Shown piece after piece: positions 1 to 7,331 of a stretch of DNA of 13,816 nt; within the stretch, counting starts at the first letter, position 1, and each line of letters starts with the position of its first letter. The DNA comes from Stemphylium vesicarium. Taxonomy: Eukaryota; Ascomycota; Dothideomycetes; Pleosporales; Pleosporaceae. Where the stretch lies: the NCBI GenBank assembly GCA_004380135.1, contig QXCR01000343.1, positions 1-13,816 of the forward strand, in the 5' to 3' direction. The notes beneath the pieces were generated by a model. That model was given only the letters and a program-made list of their open reading frames with translations, searched no databases and was not told the DNA's origin. Both the position numbers and the translations under genes were made by a program.

Positions 1-197
1 ACAAGTTCAAATTCTTGTTGTGGGCTGAGTAATTGCTGTTGTTTTGCTTTGGCTGCATAGCTGGCCTGCTTGCCTTGGTGTCGGCGCGCCAACGTCGATC
101 GGTCAACTCCGAATTTTTCAGAGACTTTCTGGTACGAGAATTGTTCTCCTTCTTTGTGCGATTCGATTGCTTCAATTGCTTTTTGAATTGGATCCAT
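1..197 (-). CDS. Pogo/Fot-type transposase, N-terminal helix-turn-helix, cut by window edge
   Basis: The minus-strand frame starts at the ATG at 197-195 and stays open to base 1, giving about 65 residues. It begins MDPIQKAIEAIES, continues with FSYQKVSEKFGVDRSTLARR and then HQGKQASYAAKAKQQQ followed by SPQQ. This is the N-terminal Psq/CENP-B-type helix-turn-helix that opens fungal pogo (Tc1/mariner superfamily) transposases. It binds the element's terminal repeats, and the DDE nuclease domain would lie to the left of the window. I see no stop or frameshift in the visible part, so this copy is younger than the transposase relic at 9133-10285, which shares the ARRHxGK motif. Whether the whole gene is intact cannot be seen. 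Confidence 0.85.
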   Translation of the reverse strand, partial: MDPIQKAIEAIESHKEGEQFSYQKVSEKFGVDRSTLARRHQGKQASYAAKAKQQQLLSPQQEFEL

Positions 198-230
198 AGT
201 CGTTGAGTTATGGGGCGTTGAAGATAGCGT

Positions 231-271
231 GTTCGCGATGTTGTGATGCCGCGCCCGGGCGGCACGCGAAC
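231..271. repeat. Nested subterminal hairpin in the transposon end
   Basis: GTTCGCG (231-237) pairs with CGCGAAC (265-271). Inside it TGCCGC (247-252) pairs with GCGGCA (259-264) around a 6-base loop, leaving a 9-base bulge on one side. It lies between the transposase ATG and the terminal CAGT end. It may be a transposase-binding subterminal structure or simply GC-rich sequence; the function is inferred. Confidence 0.5.
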
Positions 272-370
272 ATGGGCATTACGCGCGCACGGACTGTAGC
301 ACGCGTGCAACGGTTGGTAGCGGCTTCTGTCGTCGAAACCTTTTACGCGGAGACAGTGTCAGCGAAGCAA

Positions 371-396
371 GCGTAAGCATAAGCGTAAGCGTAAGC
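371..396 (+). repeat. GTAAGC hexamer tandem array (copy 1)
   Basis: About four tandem GTAAGC units, one varied to ATAAGC, inside the dispersed repeat. The second repeat copy carries a longer version at 8731-8768, so the array differs in unit number between copies. Confidence 0.85.
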
Positions 397-569
397 AATG
401 AGTGCCGTGGGCGCGTGGCGTAGCCGCGGAATGGAAATGAAATATGGACCCCGAATCAGGCTGGTGGAAACGCATTGCCTTACCGAGGTAGTGCGGCCGA
501 TGAGCCGCACTGACCGATGAGCTATCCACCAGATCCACGACAACAAGCGAAAATGGGGTTGTAGGGTTA

Positions 570-836
570 CACTCTCATGCACTTGCAGCTTCCGCTTTCT
601 GTAAGCAGACGTCTTTTGATCCTATGCTAAGCCTCTCCGGTTGAACGGTGACCTTGCCCAAATAATACTAGCTCTTGTCAGCAATGCCATCTGCTCGATG
701 CTCGGACCAATCAAAGCGAAGCATTGACAGCACCTAAGCCTGTTTTGAGCAAGCGTACACTAGACGAATCGATGCCCCGTGCGGGGTGACAAGTGAGCCG
801 CGTGCGCAAACCGGAAGCTGCAAGTGCATGAGAGTG
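570..836 (+). mobile_element. MITE family 1, copy A (267 bp)
   Basis: Perfect 25-bp terminal inverted repeats: the left arm (570-594) starts CACTCTCATGCACTTGCAGC and the right arm (812-836) is its reverse complement. TA flanks both ends (568-569 and 837-838). It has no coding capacity. Related copies lie at 1018-1295 (reverse orientation) and 7332-7609 (same orientation); internal landmarks such as GTAAGCAG, CCTATGCTAAGCC and CGAATCGATGCCCCGTGCG match copy C. The TA target and short non-coding body fit a Tc1/mariner-type MITE. Confidence 0.9.
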
Positions 837-838
837 TA

Positions 839-980
839 AGGTCCCTCCCTGTGTGACGGAAAACACGGTGTGCCGGAACTGACGAATTAGATCGCTTGAA
901 TCGCAGACTTCTGCCAAAATTATGCGATCTAATTCGTCAGTTCCGGCACACTAGGTTTTCCGTCACACAGGGAGGGACCT
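839..980. mobile_element. Foldback MITE with 57-bp inverted arms
   Basis: The left arm 839-895 and right arm 924-980 are inverted repeats matching at 54 of 57 positions around a 28-base loop. The ends read AGGTCCCTCCC and GGGAGGGACCT, with TA at 837-838 and 981-982. The left TA is also the right target site of MITE copy A, so the two elements are joined head to tail through one TA. Within the arm the motif GTGTGMCGGAA occurs twice. A solo arm-like remnant occurs at 8582-8623 and a diverged relative at 8405-8510. Confidence 0.88.
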
Positions 981-1017
981 TAACGACCCACAGAAGCTAT
1001 CATTACGAGACTTTGTA

Positions 1018-1295
1018 CACTCTTATGCACTTGTAGCTTCTGGTTTACACACGCGACTTAGTTGTCACCGCGCACGGGGTATCCATTCGTCCAGTATACA
1101 CTTGTTCTGAAAAGGCTTATACTCTCTAGATTTCTTAATTTGATTAGTTCGAGTATTGATTATAAGATTAACTCATGGCAATGCGAACGAAAGCTAGCAC
1201 TATTTAGGTAAGGTTACAACTAATTAAGAAAGGCTTAGTATAGGACTAAAAGTCGCCTGCTTAGAGAAACTGGTAGCCGTAAGTGCTTAAGAGTG
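1018..1295 (-). mobile_element. MITE family 1, copy B, AT-shifted (278 bp)
   Basis: The reverse complement of the family seen at 570-836 and 7332-7609, with the same length as copy C. TA flanks at 1016-1017 and 1296-1297. Relative to copies A and C most differences are C-to-T or G-to-A; for example, copy C CTTGTCCAGTCGCGACC corresponds here to CTTAATTAGTTGTAACC. Several in the terminal repeat fall in TpG/CpA context, as repeat-induced point mutation predicts. Confidence 0.85.
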
Positions 1296-1310
1296 TACTA
1301 TAGTAACTGA

Positions 1311-2027
1311 TTTAGATTAATCTTGTTTAATGTCTCGTAGACGGTTGATTTAGGCCGGAATTTTTTAACTATATTCAGAATTTGAAGATGCGGAAAGTCG
1401 CAAGATATAGGCCAAAAAGGCGCTAGAGCTGCGTCAGGTTTAGTCTGTCGAGTAGAGAACTATAAATCCAGAGATTCTACTTGCACTGCAAGTATCGCGC
1501 AGCCGGTTTGCTTAACTTGGACAAATCAATATAGCGTCTATCTTCTTGTGTTTCAAGCATCGCAAATACCCAAGTCTGATCGCCCCAGTTAAGTGCCTTT
1601 TCTTATCAACAACCCTTTATCTGTTTATGTCTAACCTCTCCATTTACTTCAGCTCGATCCAATCCCTGACGGCCTAAGTGGGCTAACAAGCCTGTCGGAG
1701 TTGTTGAACGTACGCATAGGGTAAAAGCTGAGGATTGACTGAGGTTGTATTGTAGAAGCTATATAAAGTTTGTGCAGGTGAGTGACCATGAACAGCGCTA
1801 GTCTTGGATAGGCATCGTCCTATCACCAAACCGTAACAAATCTTGAGTAGGTTCGTCGATACTAGGCTTATCAGCGAAGCGGTGAAGCCCTACAGCAAAA
1901 TTCCCGACACACAGTTCCAGATGCCTGCAACAACGCGAGCACATTTGACGAGGAATCTTCTGTTGAAATTTATCTGTGCTGCCACTTCTTAGTATGGATA
2001 TCTTGCACAAAAGAACTTTTTTCCCAG
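1311..2027. other. Intergenic, no convincing gene
   Basis: AT-leaning in its left part. A minus-strand frame at 2010-1798 (about 70 codons) has a CxxC-like SRCCRHLELC stretch and follows the protease-like gene on the same strand. It has no recognisable domain and its opening codon is not ATG, so I do not call it a gene. A TATATAAAG box at 1760-1768 (+) precedes only a 6-codon frame at 1788. Nothing else is recognisable. Confidence 0.5.
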
Positions 2028-2033
2028 TTTATT
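2028..2033 (-). terminator. Polyadenylation-signal-like AATAAA
   Basis: AATAAA on the minus strand, 10 bases beyond the TGA stop (2046-2044) of the protease-like gene. The motif fits a poly(A) signal, but fungal signals are loose, so this is suggestive only. Confidence 0.4.
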
Positions 2034-2043
2034 GGCTTCTGCG

Positions 2044-3138
2044 TCAGACCCCAGTTCGAACTTTACGATAGAATACGAGGGACACCTGCTCCTCGTTGTG
2101 CGTGCGTTGAGCTGCCTTCCAGGTGGAACATGTGATATCTTCGTCGCTACACTTCCACCACCTGTGTTCACCCGAGCGAACAAACGCTACAGCATGTTCG
2201 TGACCTTTGCCTTCAAGCTTAACGACTGCCTGCAGTTCGTACCTCGTGATATGCTTGCGGCCGACGTTCGGTACATCGATCCTTCTGTTGACAACAATAT
2301 CTGAGAAGAGAAACTTATATCTCGTCTTATTGCCAGTTAATGATTCTCGCTCGTAAGTCTTAATTTCAATAGGTAGTATCTCAGGCGCCTGCACAAGTCC
2401 TTTCCAGATGCAATACTTTCTAGTAGTTTTTCTACACTTGACACATCGCTCTCTTTTTGACTCTATGTACTTTCTGTGAGCATTCAAAAGCTCTTGAACA
2501 GTTACAAGCGACCGACTGGGAGAAGGTGGAGGTTTTCCTTTGGGATCTAGACGCAGTCCCCAGTCCGTGGCGTTCGGAACATCCGCTTGAAGGTCGCCGT
2601 GAAAGCATGCATCACACACGTTAGCGAATGCGCTATGAACCTTGCACAGTTTATCTATGACTGGATGTGAGGCTACTCCAGACTGGCCGTTAAAACTTGC
2701 GCCTTCGCAAAAAGAGTTGAGGGCAAACCGGAACCAGCAATAGGGATATGCACCCTCACCAGATGCAAACTCCTCGCCATTCTCCCCACCTTTAGCAGCT
2801 AAAATGGCCTGGAAGTAATATGGATGCACAACGCCTGCCAGTTCCTTTTGCATCAGTTTCAATATGTGAATGAACTCTGTAACTGGGTTGATGAATCTCA
2901 GGTCGATCTCTCGTACATATTTGTCCACTTGTGGCGTACTTCTAACATCCAGACGTTTGCGCAAAGTTCCGTGGTTTCGGAGGTGGGTTATCCCAAGCCT
3001 ACATCCTAGAGAAGACGGGTCTATAAGATTTGCGAAGCACTGGAGTATAGCGTTGGAATAGCAAACCCCCTTCTGGTTCGCTAACTTGGAGGGCGTGCGA
3101 TTTCTGTCGTTGCAACGAGTGAGACCGACCGCAACCAT
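2044..3138 (-). CDS. Ubiquitin-specific-protease-like protein (peptidase C19)
   Basis: 364 aa from the ATG at 3138. The Cys box KLANQKGVCYSNAILQCF puts the nucleophile at Cys26 with the oxyanion Asn21 five residues before it, as in USPs (GLxNxGxxCYxNxxLQ). Two CxxC pairs (VCDAC, RCVKC) fit the USP zinc-finger region. The C-terminal His box has GHEHAVAFVR (His315 likely catalytic) then WWKCSDEDIT and SLVFYRK. USPs remove ubiquitin from proteins via a Cys-His-Asp/Asn triad. Here the residue matching the usual FDD first Asp is Ser331, followed by Asp332, so activity is uncertain. The protein is short, about a bare catalytic domain. The frame is open upstream to an in-frame TAA near 3236 without another ATG, so an extra 5' exon is possible. 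Confidence 0.8.
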   Translation of the reverse strand: MVAVGLTRCNDRNRTPSKLANQKGVCYSNAILQCFANLIDPSSLGCRLGITHLRNHGTLRKRLDVRSTPQVDKYVREIDLRFINPVTEFIHILKLMQKELAGVVHPYYFQAILAAKGGENGEEFASGEGAYPYCWFRFALNSFCEGASFNGQSGVASHPVIDKLCKVHSAFANVCDACFHGDLQADVPNATDWGLRLDPKGKPPPSPSRSLVTVQELLNAHRKYIESKRERCVKCRKTTRKYCIWKGLVQAPEILPIEIKTYERESLTGNKTRYKFLFSDIVVNRRIDVPNVGRKHITRYELQAVVKLEGKGHEHAVAFVRSGEHRWWKCSDEDITCSTWKAAQRTHNEEQVSLVFYRKVRTGV

Positions 3139-3347
3139 GTCAGCCACCTTGCGTTGCGAAGGTTTGAAAGGCTGAAGCCCACTTGGAAGATGCGTACAGT
3201 ACAGTATAACGTTGCTGCCCAGAAAACACCAGGGTTATGCTCATGTATATGTCAATCATGACAACGTAAGCATAAGAGGCACTCTATGCGCTTACAGTGC
3301 GCTAGATGTCACGTAACGGTTTCTCCTCGTGACATGTTTTATCCTTA

Positions 3348-3542
3348 CAGTAATTAGCGATCGCAGCTTCTCCCCTACAGGCAGGTACACAGCGATTCTC
3401 AACAGCCCCACCTTCCGTGCATGACTTAGCGCTATGATGTTTGCCGCGGAACAGTTGATGGACTTGATCGTTGCTTCATATCATGATGACCAGACTGTTG
3501 AAATGCTGCGTCTAGGGGTGAAGCCGCAATCGCTAGTTACTG
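3348..3542. mobile_element. MITE family 2 (195 bp), upstream of the P450
   Basis: The left end reads CAGTAATTAGCGATCGCAGC and the right end, read inward, CAGTAACTAGCGATTGCGGC. The similarity continues about 34 bp inward to the TAGGGG/CCCCTA motif. TA flanks at 3346-3347 and 3543-3544. The CAGT terminus and TA target suggest a pogo-type non-autonomous element, but its end differs beyond CAGT from the pogo end at 296. Its arms and body account for most of a small plus-strand open frame here, so I do not call that frame a gene. Confidence 0.75.
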
Positions 3543-3645
3543 TAAGAAGAACGCTTTGCATGACAGAACCCATGTCGGTTCAAATGCTTGACTTACTTCA
3601 GAACCGGAAGCCGATTTTGCATGTCAGTGTAGTGTACGCAGAGGC

Positions 3646-3668
3646 GAAGTCGCAATCGCTAACGACTG
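3646..3668 (-). repeat. Solo terminal repeat of MITE family 2
   Basis: Read on the minus strand it starts CAGTCGTTAGCGATTGCGAC, clearly related to the termini at 3348 and 3542, and is bordered by TA (3669-3670). No matching left end was found nearby, so it looks like a truncated copy. It lies about 105 bases upstream of the P450 start codon, probably in its promoter or 5' leader. Confidence 0.65.
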
Positions 3669-3775
3669 TATTGCAACGGCTATTCCGATAAATTGTCTTT
3701 GGAGCCGTCTGGCATTTACCCGAAACTCCCTTACTGCTGTACTGTGGCCTCACATCTTCACACAAAGTTCAGGCC

Positions 3776-5497
3776 ATGCTGTTTTTGGCTCTATTACTCG
3801 TGGCTATTGCCGTCTTTGGCATTGGTAAACCCCTGCTTCGCATGTGTGACAGGGCCAGAAATCTGCCAAAGGGCCCTTGGGGCTATCCGATCCTCGGCAT
3901 GGGCCCATTCCGGTCTCAATGAAACTACGACAGGCACTAACAGGGTCGTAGGTTCTTTCCTTTCGCTTAGAAAATATCCTGAACGAGCCCTCCACATATG
4001 GGCCCAAAGGTATGGGCCTCTCTACTCCTTCACGATCGGCAATCAGCTCTTCGTCGTGATCTCAGATCCGAGTACCGCCAAAGACCTTTTAATTACTAAA
4101 GGATCCCTGTTTTCGGATCGTAAGGAGATGTTTGTTAAGAGTCGTACGGTCCTCTTGGGCAGGGGCATCACGTCAAGTCGATACGGCGATCAATGGTATG
4201 TTAACTATATCTTTGAGCGCCTTGACCGTTGGCTTGCAGTGTGCTAAGCCTTCACCTGTAGGCGCAAGCATCGTCGCATTGCGACTGCCTGGCTGAGCGA
4301 AAGAAGCGTTGACCGATACATACCTACAATGGATTACGAAACCACTAGCATGTTGAAGATCCTCTGCATAGACAGCGCCAACGGGACCCATGTCAATCCT
4401 CAAGTCTATGCTGGTCATTGCGCGTTCAACTGTATGGCTACAATCACATTTGGCTTCCGTACGGGTAGTATCAGTCATCCACTCGTCGGACACGCTCTTG
4501 CCCTCTCGCGCGAGTTCATGAATACGACAGGCCCTGTTTCGAACTTGGTTGATTTCGTTCCAGAATATCTGCAGAGGACCGTGCCTTGGGCGATGAAGCG
4601 TCGAGGAAAGCGACTGCACACCGCGCTAGTGAACACATACGGCGGCCTAGTTGGATGCATTGAGCGACAGATGCAGGCCGGAGTGTATGTCGCAGATTGC
4701 TTGGCTAAAACTCTGGTTCTCACAAGGGAACAAGAGCGGCTGGACGACCTCGACGTGGCGATGCTCGCTGCAGCCTTCATGGTAGGAGGTGTTGAGACGA
4801 CTGCGTCCATCATACAGTGGTTTAGCGCGCTCATCCCAACGCACCAACATGTCCAGCGTAAGGCTCACGAAGAACTTGATCGGGTTGTCGGCCGTAGCCG
4901 CCTCCCTACTGTGCAAGACGAGGCTAGCATGCCATATTGCCGAGCGATCATCAAGGAAATCGAGCGTTGCCATAATCCTTTTTGGCTGGGCACGCCGCAT
5001 ATGGCCACCACAGACTACGTTCATAAGGGCACGCTTATTCCAGTAGGCTCCGTCATCTTGCTCAATACCTGGACCATGCACCACGATCCGATAAAATGGT
5101 CCGATCCTCTTGCTTTCAACGTGAGCTACCTCTTCCATTCTTTTCTGTTTAAGATTCACTTGCGTTTTGAGCACGGTACTAATGACTAGGACAGCCTGAC
5201 CGCTACCTGAACGACAGCTGTTCCTCCTCGGATTCTGCGAAGCTGCCTGATCCGAACAAGCGAGACCACTGGACGTTCGGGGCCGGCCGACGCATCTGTC
5301 CCGGTATGCAAGTAGCCGAGCGCGAACTCTGGCTTGCGATAACTAAGATGTTGTGGGCCTTTGTGATGACGGAGATCCCTGAGAAGCCTATTGACGTGAA
5401 GGAATACGACGGCAAAAGTGGGCGGAGCCCGATTCCATTTGAGATCGTGTTACAGCCAAGGTTTGAAGGTGTCGAGGAGGTCATACGTGGATCATAG
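3776..5497 (+). CDS. Cytochrome P450 monooxygenase, four exons, 508 aa
   Basis: Joining 3776-3896, 3952-4195, 4262-5120 and 5195-5497 gives an uninterrupted 508-residue protein, the normal P450 length. In order: an N-terminal membrane anchor (MLFLALLLVAIAVFGIG, residues 1-17), a hinge LPKGPWGYPILG, C-helix WRKHR (from 122), I-helix oxygen-binding GGVETT (297-302), K-helix E354xxR357, FNPDRY, and heme loop FGAGRRICPG (436-445) with ligand Cys443. Known role: ER-anchored mono-oxygenation using electrons from P450 reductase. It resembles fungal OrdA-like (O-methylsterigmatocystin oxidoreductase type) P450s; the substrate is unknown. Introns are 55, 66 and 74 nt; the first has a GC donor. All key residues are present, so it is probably functional if spliced. 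Convergent with the GST gene. Confidence 0.92.
3897..3951 (+). other. Non-canonical GC-AG intron 1 of the P450 gene
   Basis: 55 nt, donor GCATGG, branch-like CACTAAC, acceptor GTCGTAG. Removing it joins YPILG to SFLSLRKYPE in frame, exactly the expected P450 hinge-to-helix-A sequence. The nearby GT (3913) would need a 31-nt intron to stay in frame with the downstream coding sequence, too short for splicing, and reading through meets TGA at 3919-3923. The donor could be a natural GC site or a T-to-C mutation of GTATGG. Confidence 0.75.
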
Positions 5498-6097
5498 TAA
5501 ATAGCAGGCTATAGCAAATCTTAAGTAAGATACTAAATAGAAAGACCTATAGTAATGTACATATAGGGGATTAAAGGCACAAGTAGTATCGCTCGCTGCG
5601 TGCTAGGACATGTGAGCGGTACTTTCATTCACATTTCCTATCAATTCGCAAGCTTGTTCATAAGTTTTCTAGTTCGTATCTTAACGCTACTATAATGCGC
5701 GTAGCTAGCTTAAACTAAACTAATAGCTATTCTAAAAAGAGTAGATTAAATTAGTAAGATTAACTTAAAAGTAGGTGATAAGCTAGCCTTATATGATAAG
5801 ATAATAATAAAAGCAGAGTAGATTACCTTACGTAATTAGAAATCTCAACAAAAGACCCTAAGCTTGGCTTGATCGATTAGAGGAAAGAATGGCTGAATTG
5901 ATGGTTGAGCTTGATCTAGCTTGATTGTTGACAATACTGACAGGCGAGCATCGAATATAGCCGACTCGAAAACCCGCCAGAGAAGCCTGTGATGGTATGT
6001 ACAATACCTGATGTCGAAAAGAAGGAACGAAACATGCAGAATGAGCTGCCCCGCAGGAAGATAGATTGCAATCGAGCATTGCTTGGCACATTACTTG
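5498..6097. other. AT-rich convergent intergenic region
   Basis: Lies between the stop codons of two convergent genes. About 5500-5860 is strongly AT-rich with many TA-containing runs (TTAAACTAAACTAATAGC, GATAAGATAATAATAAAAGC), like repeat DNA worn down by C-to-T mutation. No inverted ends, reading frame or RNA gene was recognised. 5870-6097 has normal composition and probably holds the 3' untranslated sequence of the minus-strand gene. Confidence 0.6.
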
Positions 6098-7015
6098 CTA
6101 CAACAAGCAGCGCCATCCTTGAGTAGGCCTTTCAAGGCTCAAATGATCACAAAGCTCCCCAATATGATCGACACCCCAGTACCCCTTAGTCTCTCCATTC
6201 GTGTTCGTAGCTGCAATAGACTATCAACAACACGTCCTGTTCACCAGATAGGACATGAAACTGGAACTCACCAGTGAACCAAGGCAGTCCAAAAGCGCCG
6301 TTTTCAAACGCGTTGTTAGTGTTTCTAACCAACTTCTGCTTCACCTCCTCCGTTCTCGCTCTTTCCACTACTTCCCGCGCTTCTTCATCACTGTTTAGAG
6401 CCGTTCCGAGGATAGCTTGCAAAGTTGCGGACTTGGTCGGATCATTCCATTCTACCCAGAAGTTGTAGTAAAAGAGTTCAATGGCGCGTTCGATCTTTTG
6501 TGGGTGCGATACCGAGAGGGACGCCAGGGCACGTTGAACAGGTAACGTGTTGACAGGGAAGCCAGGCGGAAGTTGCTGCGAGATAGGGACGTTGAAGTGC
6601 TTCGACAAGCGCTGGCTCTCAGCAATGATCCATTTATCCTTGTCTGCGCTGTGTCAGATTGTCAATGCGGACGACAGGACATTCATCGCATGTCTTTCGT
6701 CTCGCCTTGTTACTATGATCATCGAAAACCCCTCATCCGCGAAAACGAAAATTTGACGAACTTTTAATTCTCAATGGTGGCGTATTCTCACAAATTTTCA
6801 TCAAACCCCCCAGCGAGATTGGCACAAATTCCAACTCAGCTTGCTTGAAAACGTTCGAATGCTGCCCGAAGCATCTTGATCAGCACCAGACTTTGCATTT
6901 TCACCGCCAACAGAGGCAATTGGCACCTGAACAGGCTTACCGTCAAAACATGGAAAGCGATGTACGCAAACGGGCTCACAATGTCAAAGTAGAGGATGAT
7001 CTTGCCCTGGTACAT
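6098..7015 (-). CDS. Kappa-class GST / HCCA-isomerase-like (DsbA fold), four exons
   Basis: Exons on the minus strand are 7015-6941, 6861-6762, 6643-6272 and 6210-6098, together coding 219 aa, the family's usual size. The start MYQGKIILYFDIVSPFAY has the thioredoxin-like first strand and the active-site Ser14. Then come FVPISLGGLMKICENTPP, NKDKW (built across intron 2), PPGFPVNTLPVQRAL, FWVEW, GAFGLPWF, and across intron 3 TATNTNGETKGYWGVDHIG. The family transfers glutathione or isomerises hydroxychromene carboxylates; relatives are mitochondrial or peroxisomal or act in aromatic breakdown. Introns are 79, 118 and 61 nt; intron 2 has a weak GTTCGT donor. The exon joins restore family motifs, so the model is strong. 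CT-rich tracts lie just upstream (about 7060-7085). Confidence 0.9.
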
Positions 7016-7138
7016 GATAGGCAGTATCGTTGTTCGAGTCAGCGAAAGGGGCAGGACAAATGTAGAGGAATGAAGAGAAGAAGAAGGAGCCTTTTTCGTG
7101 GCACTTCAATCTCTACATATGACACGGGAATAGCGAAT

Positions 7139-7331
7139 TAGTAATTTCTTTGTCAACCCAAGTGGATTTGCACGAGTAGAACTGCTGACACTTGGGGTGG
7201 ACATCAAGCTCGAACCCCAGCACGTGTGGGACCTTGAAAAATGACCTGCTGGAATCCGGTTCCGGCGGGGTAACGTTCGAAAAGAACCATTAGCGCAAGA
7301 TCTTCCCGACAGTACGTTTGACGGCACAGTA
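7139..7331 (+). pseudogene. 5' fragment of a gene split by MITE copy C
   Basis: A plus-strand frame opens after TAG near 7136 and reads NPSGFARVELLTLGVD, then LEPQHVWDLEK, then a TGA at 7242-7244, then RFRRGNVRKEPLAQDLPD, up to the MITE target TA. If the 280 bp of MITE plus duplicated TA are removed, this frame joins that of the open frame at 7612-8274. The coding character and frame agreement suggest one ancestral gene hit by a stop (possibly TGG to TGA) and then by the MITE. An intron covering the TGA cannot be excluded. No family recognised. Confidence 0.4.

Larger units (their letters stand above)
1..296 (-). mobile_element. Right-hand end of a pogo-type DNA transposon
   Basis: The transposase start lies about 100 bases inside a putative element end at 296. 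Read inward on the minus strand the end is CAGTCCGTGCGCGCG; a CAGT start is common among pogo-like elements. It is followed by TA at 297-298. In the second copy of the flanking repeat the matching place reads CTAGCACG (TA at 8656-8657), which fits insertion into a TA. The opposite terminus is outside the window, so the inverted-repeat length is unknown. Confidence 0.6.
297..1310 (-). repeat. Dispersed repeat, copy 1, interrupted by three MITEs
   Basis: The host pieces are 297-567, about 983-1015, and a short tail after 1297. They align in the same orientation with 8656-8985, including the hexamer array, the block around 418-567 and the piece reading AGCTATCATTACGAGACTTTG. The three insertions (570-836, 839-980, 1018-1295) are absent from the second copy. 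On the minus strand there are possible RNA polymerase III boxes: an A-box-like TAGCTCATCGG (524-514) and a B-box-like GATTCGGGGTCC (457-446). A 7-bp hairpin GTGCGGC/GCCGCAC at 491-510 lies between them. A tRNA-derived SINE is possible but unproven. The left border is set by the pogo insertion. Confidence 0.75.

Noticed and set aside
343..582. Minus-strand open frame of 79 codons
   Set aside because: Lies in the dispersed repeat; its repetitive Tyr-Ala stretch is just the hexamer array translated, and it is not kept in copy 2.
711..917. Minus-strand open frame of 68 codons
   Set aside because: Crosses the border between MITE A and the foldback, so it cannot be an ancestral gene.
3434..3691. 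Plus-strand open frame with an internal repeat (PQSLVTV / SQSLTTV)
   Set aside because: The repeated peptide comes from the two related MITE ends at 3520-3544 and 3646-3670, so this is repeat DNA rather than a protein repeat.
6845..7141. Plus-strand open frame of 98 codons
   Set aside because: Antisense to exons 1 and 2 of the GST-kappa gene, whose spliced protein is clearly real.
7270..7290. GTTCGAAAAGAAC near a CACGTG box as possible stress-response promoter elements
   Set aside because: Spacing does not fit a heat-shock element, and the segment reads as coding in the frame continuing at 7612.
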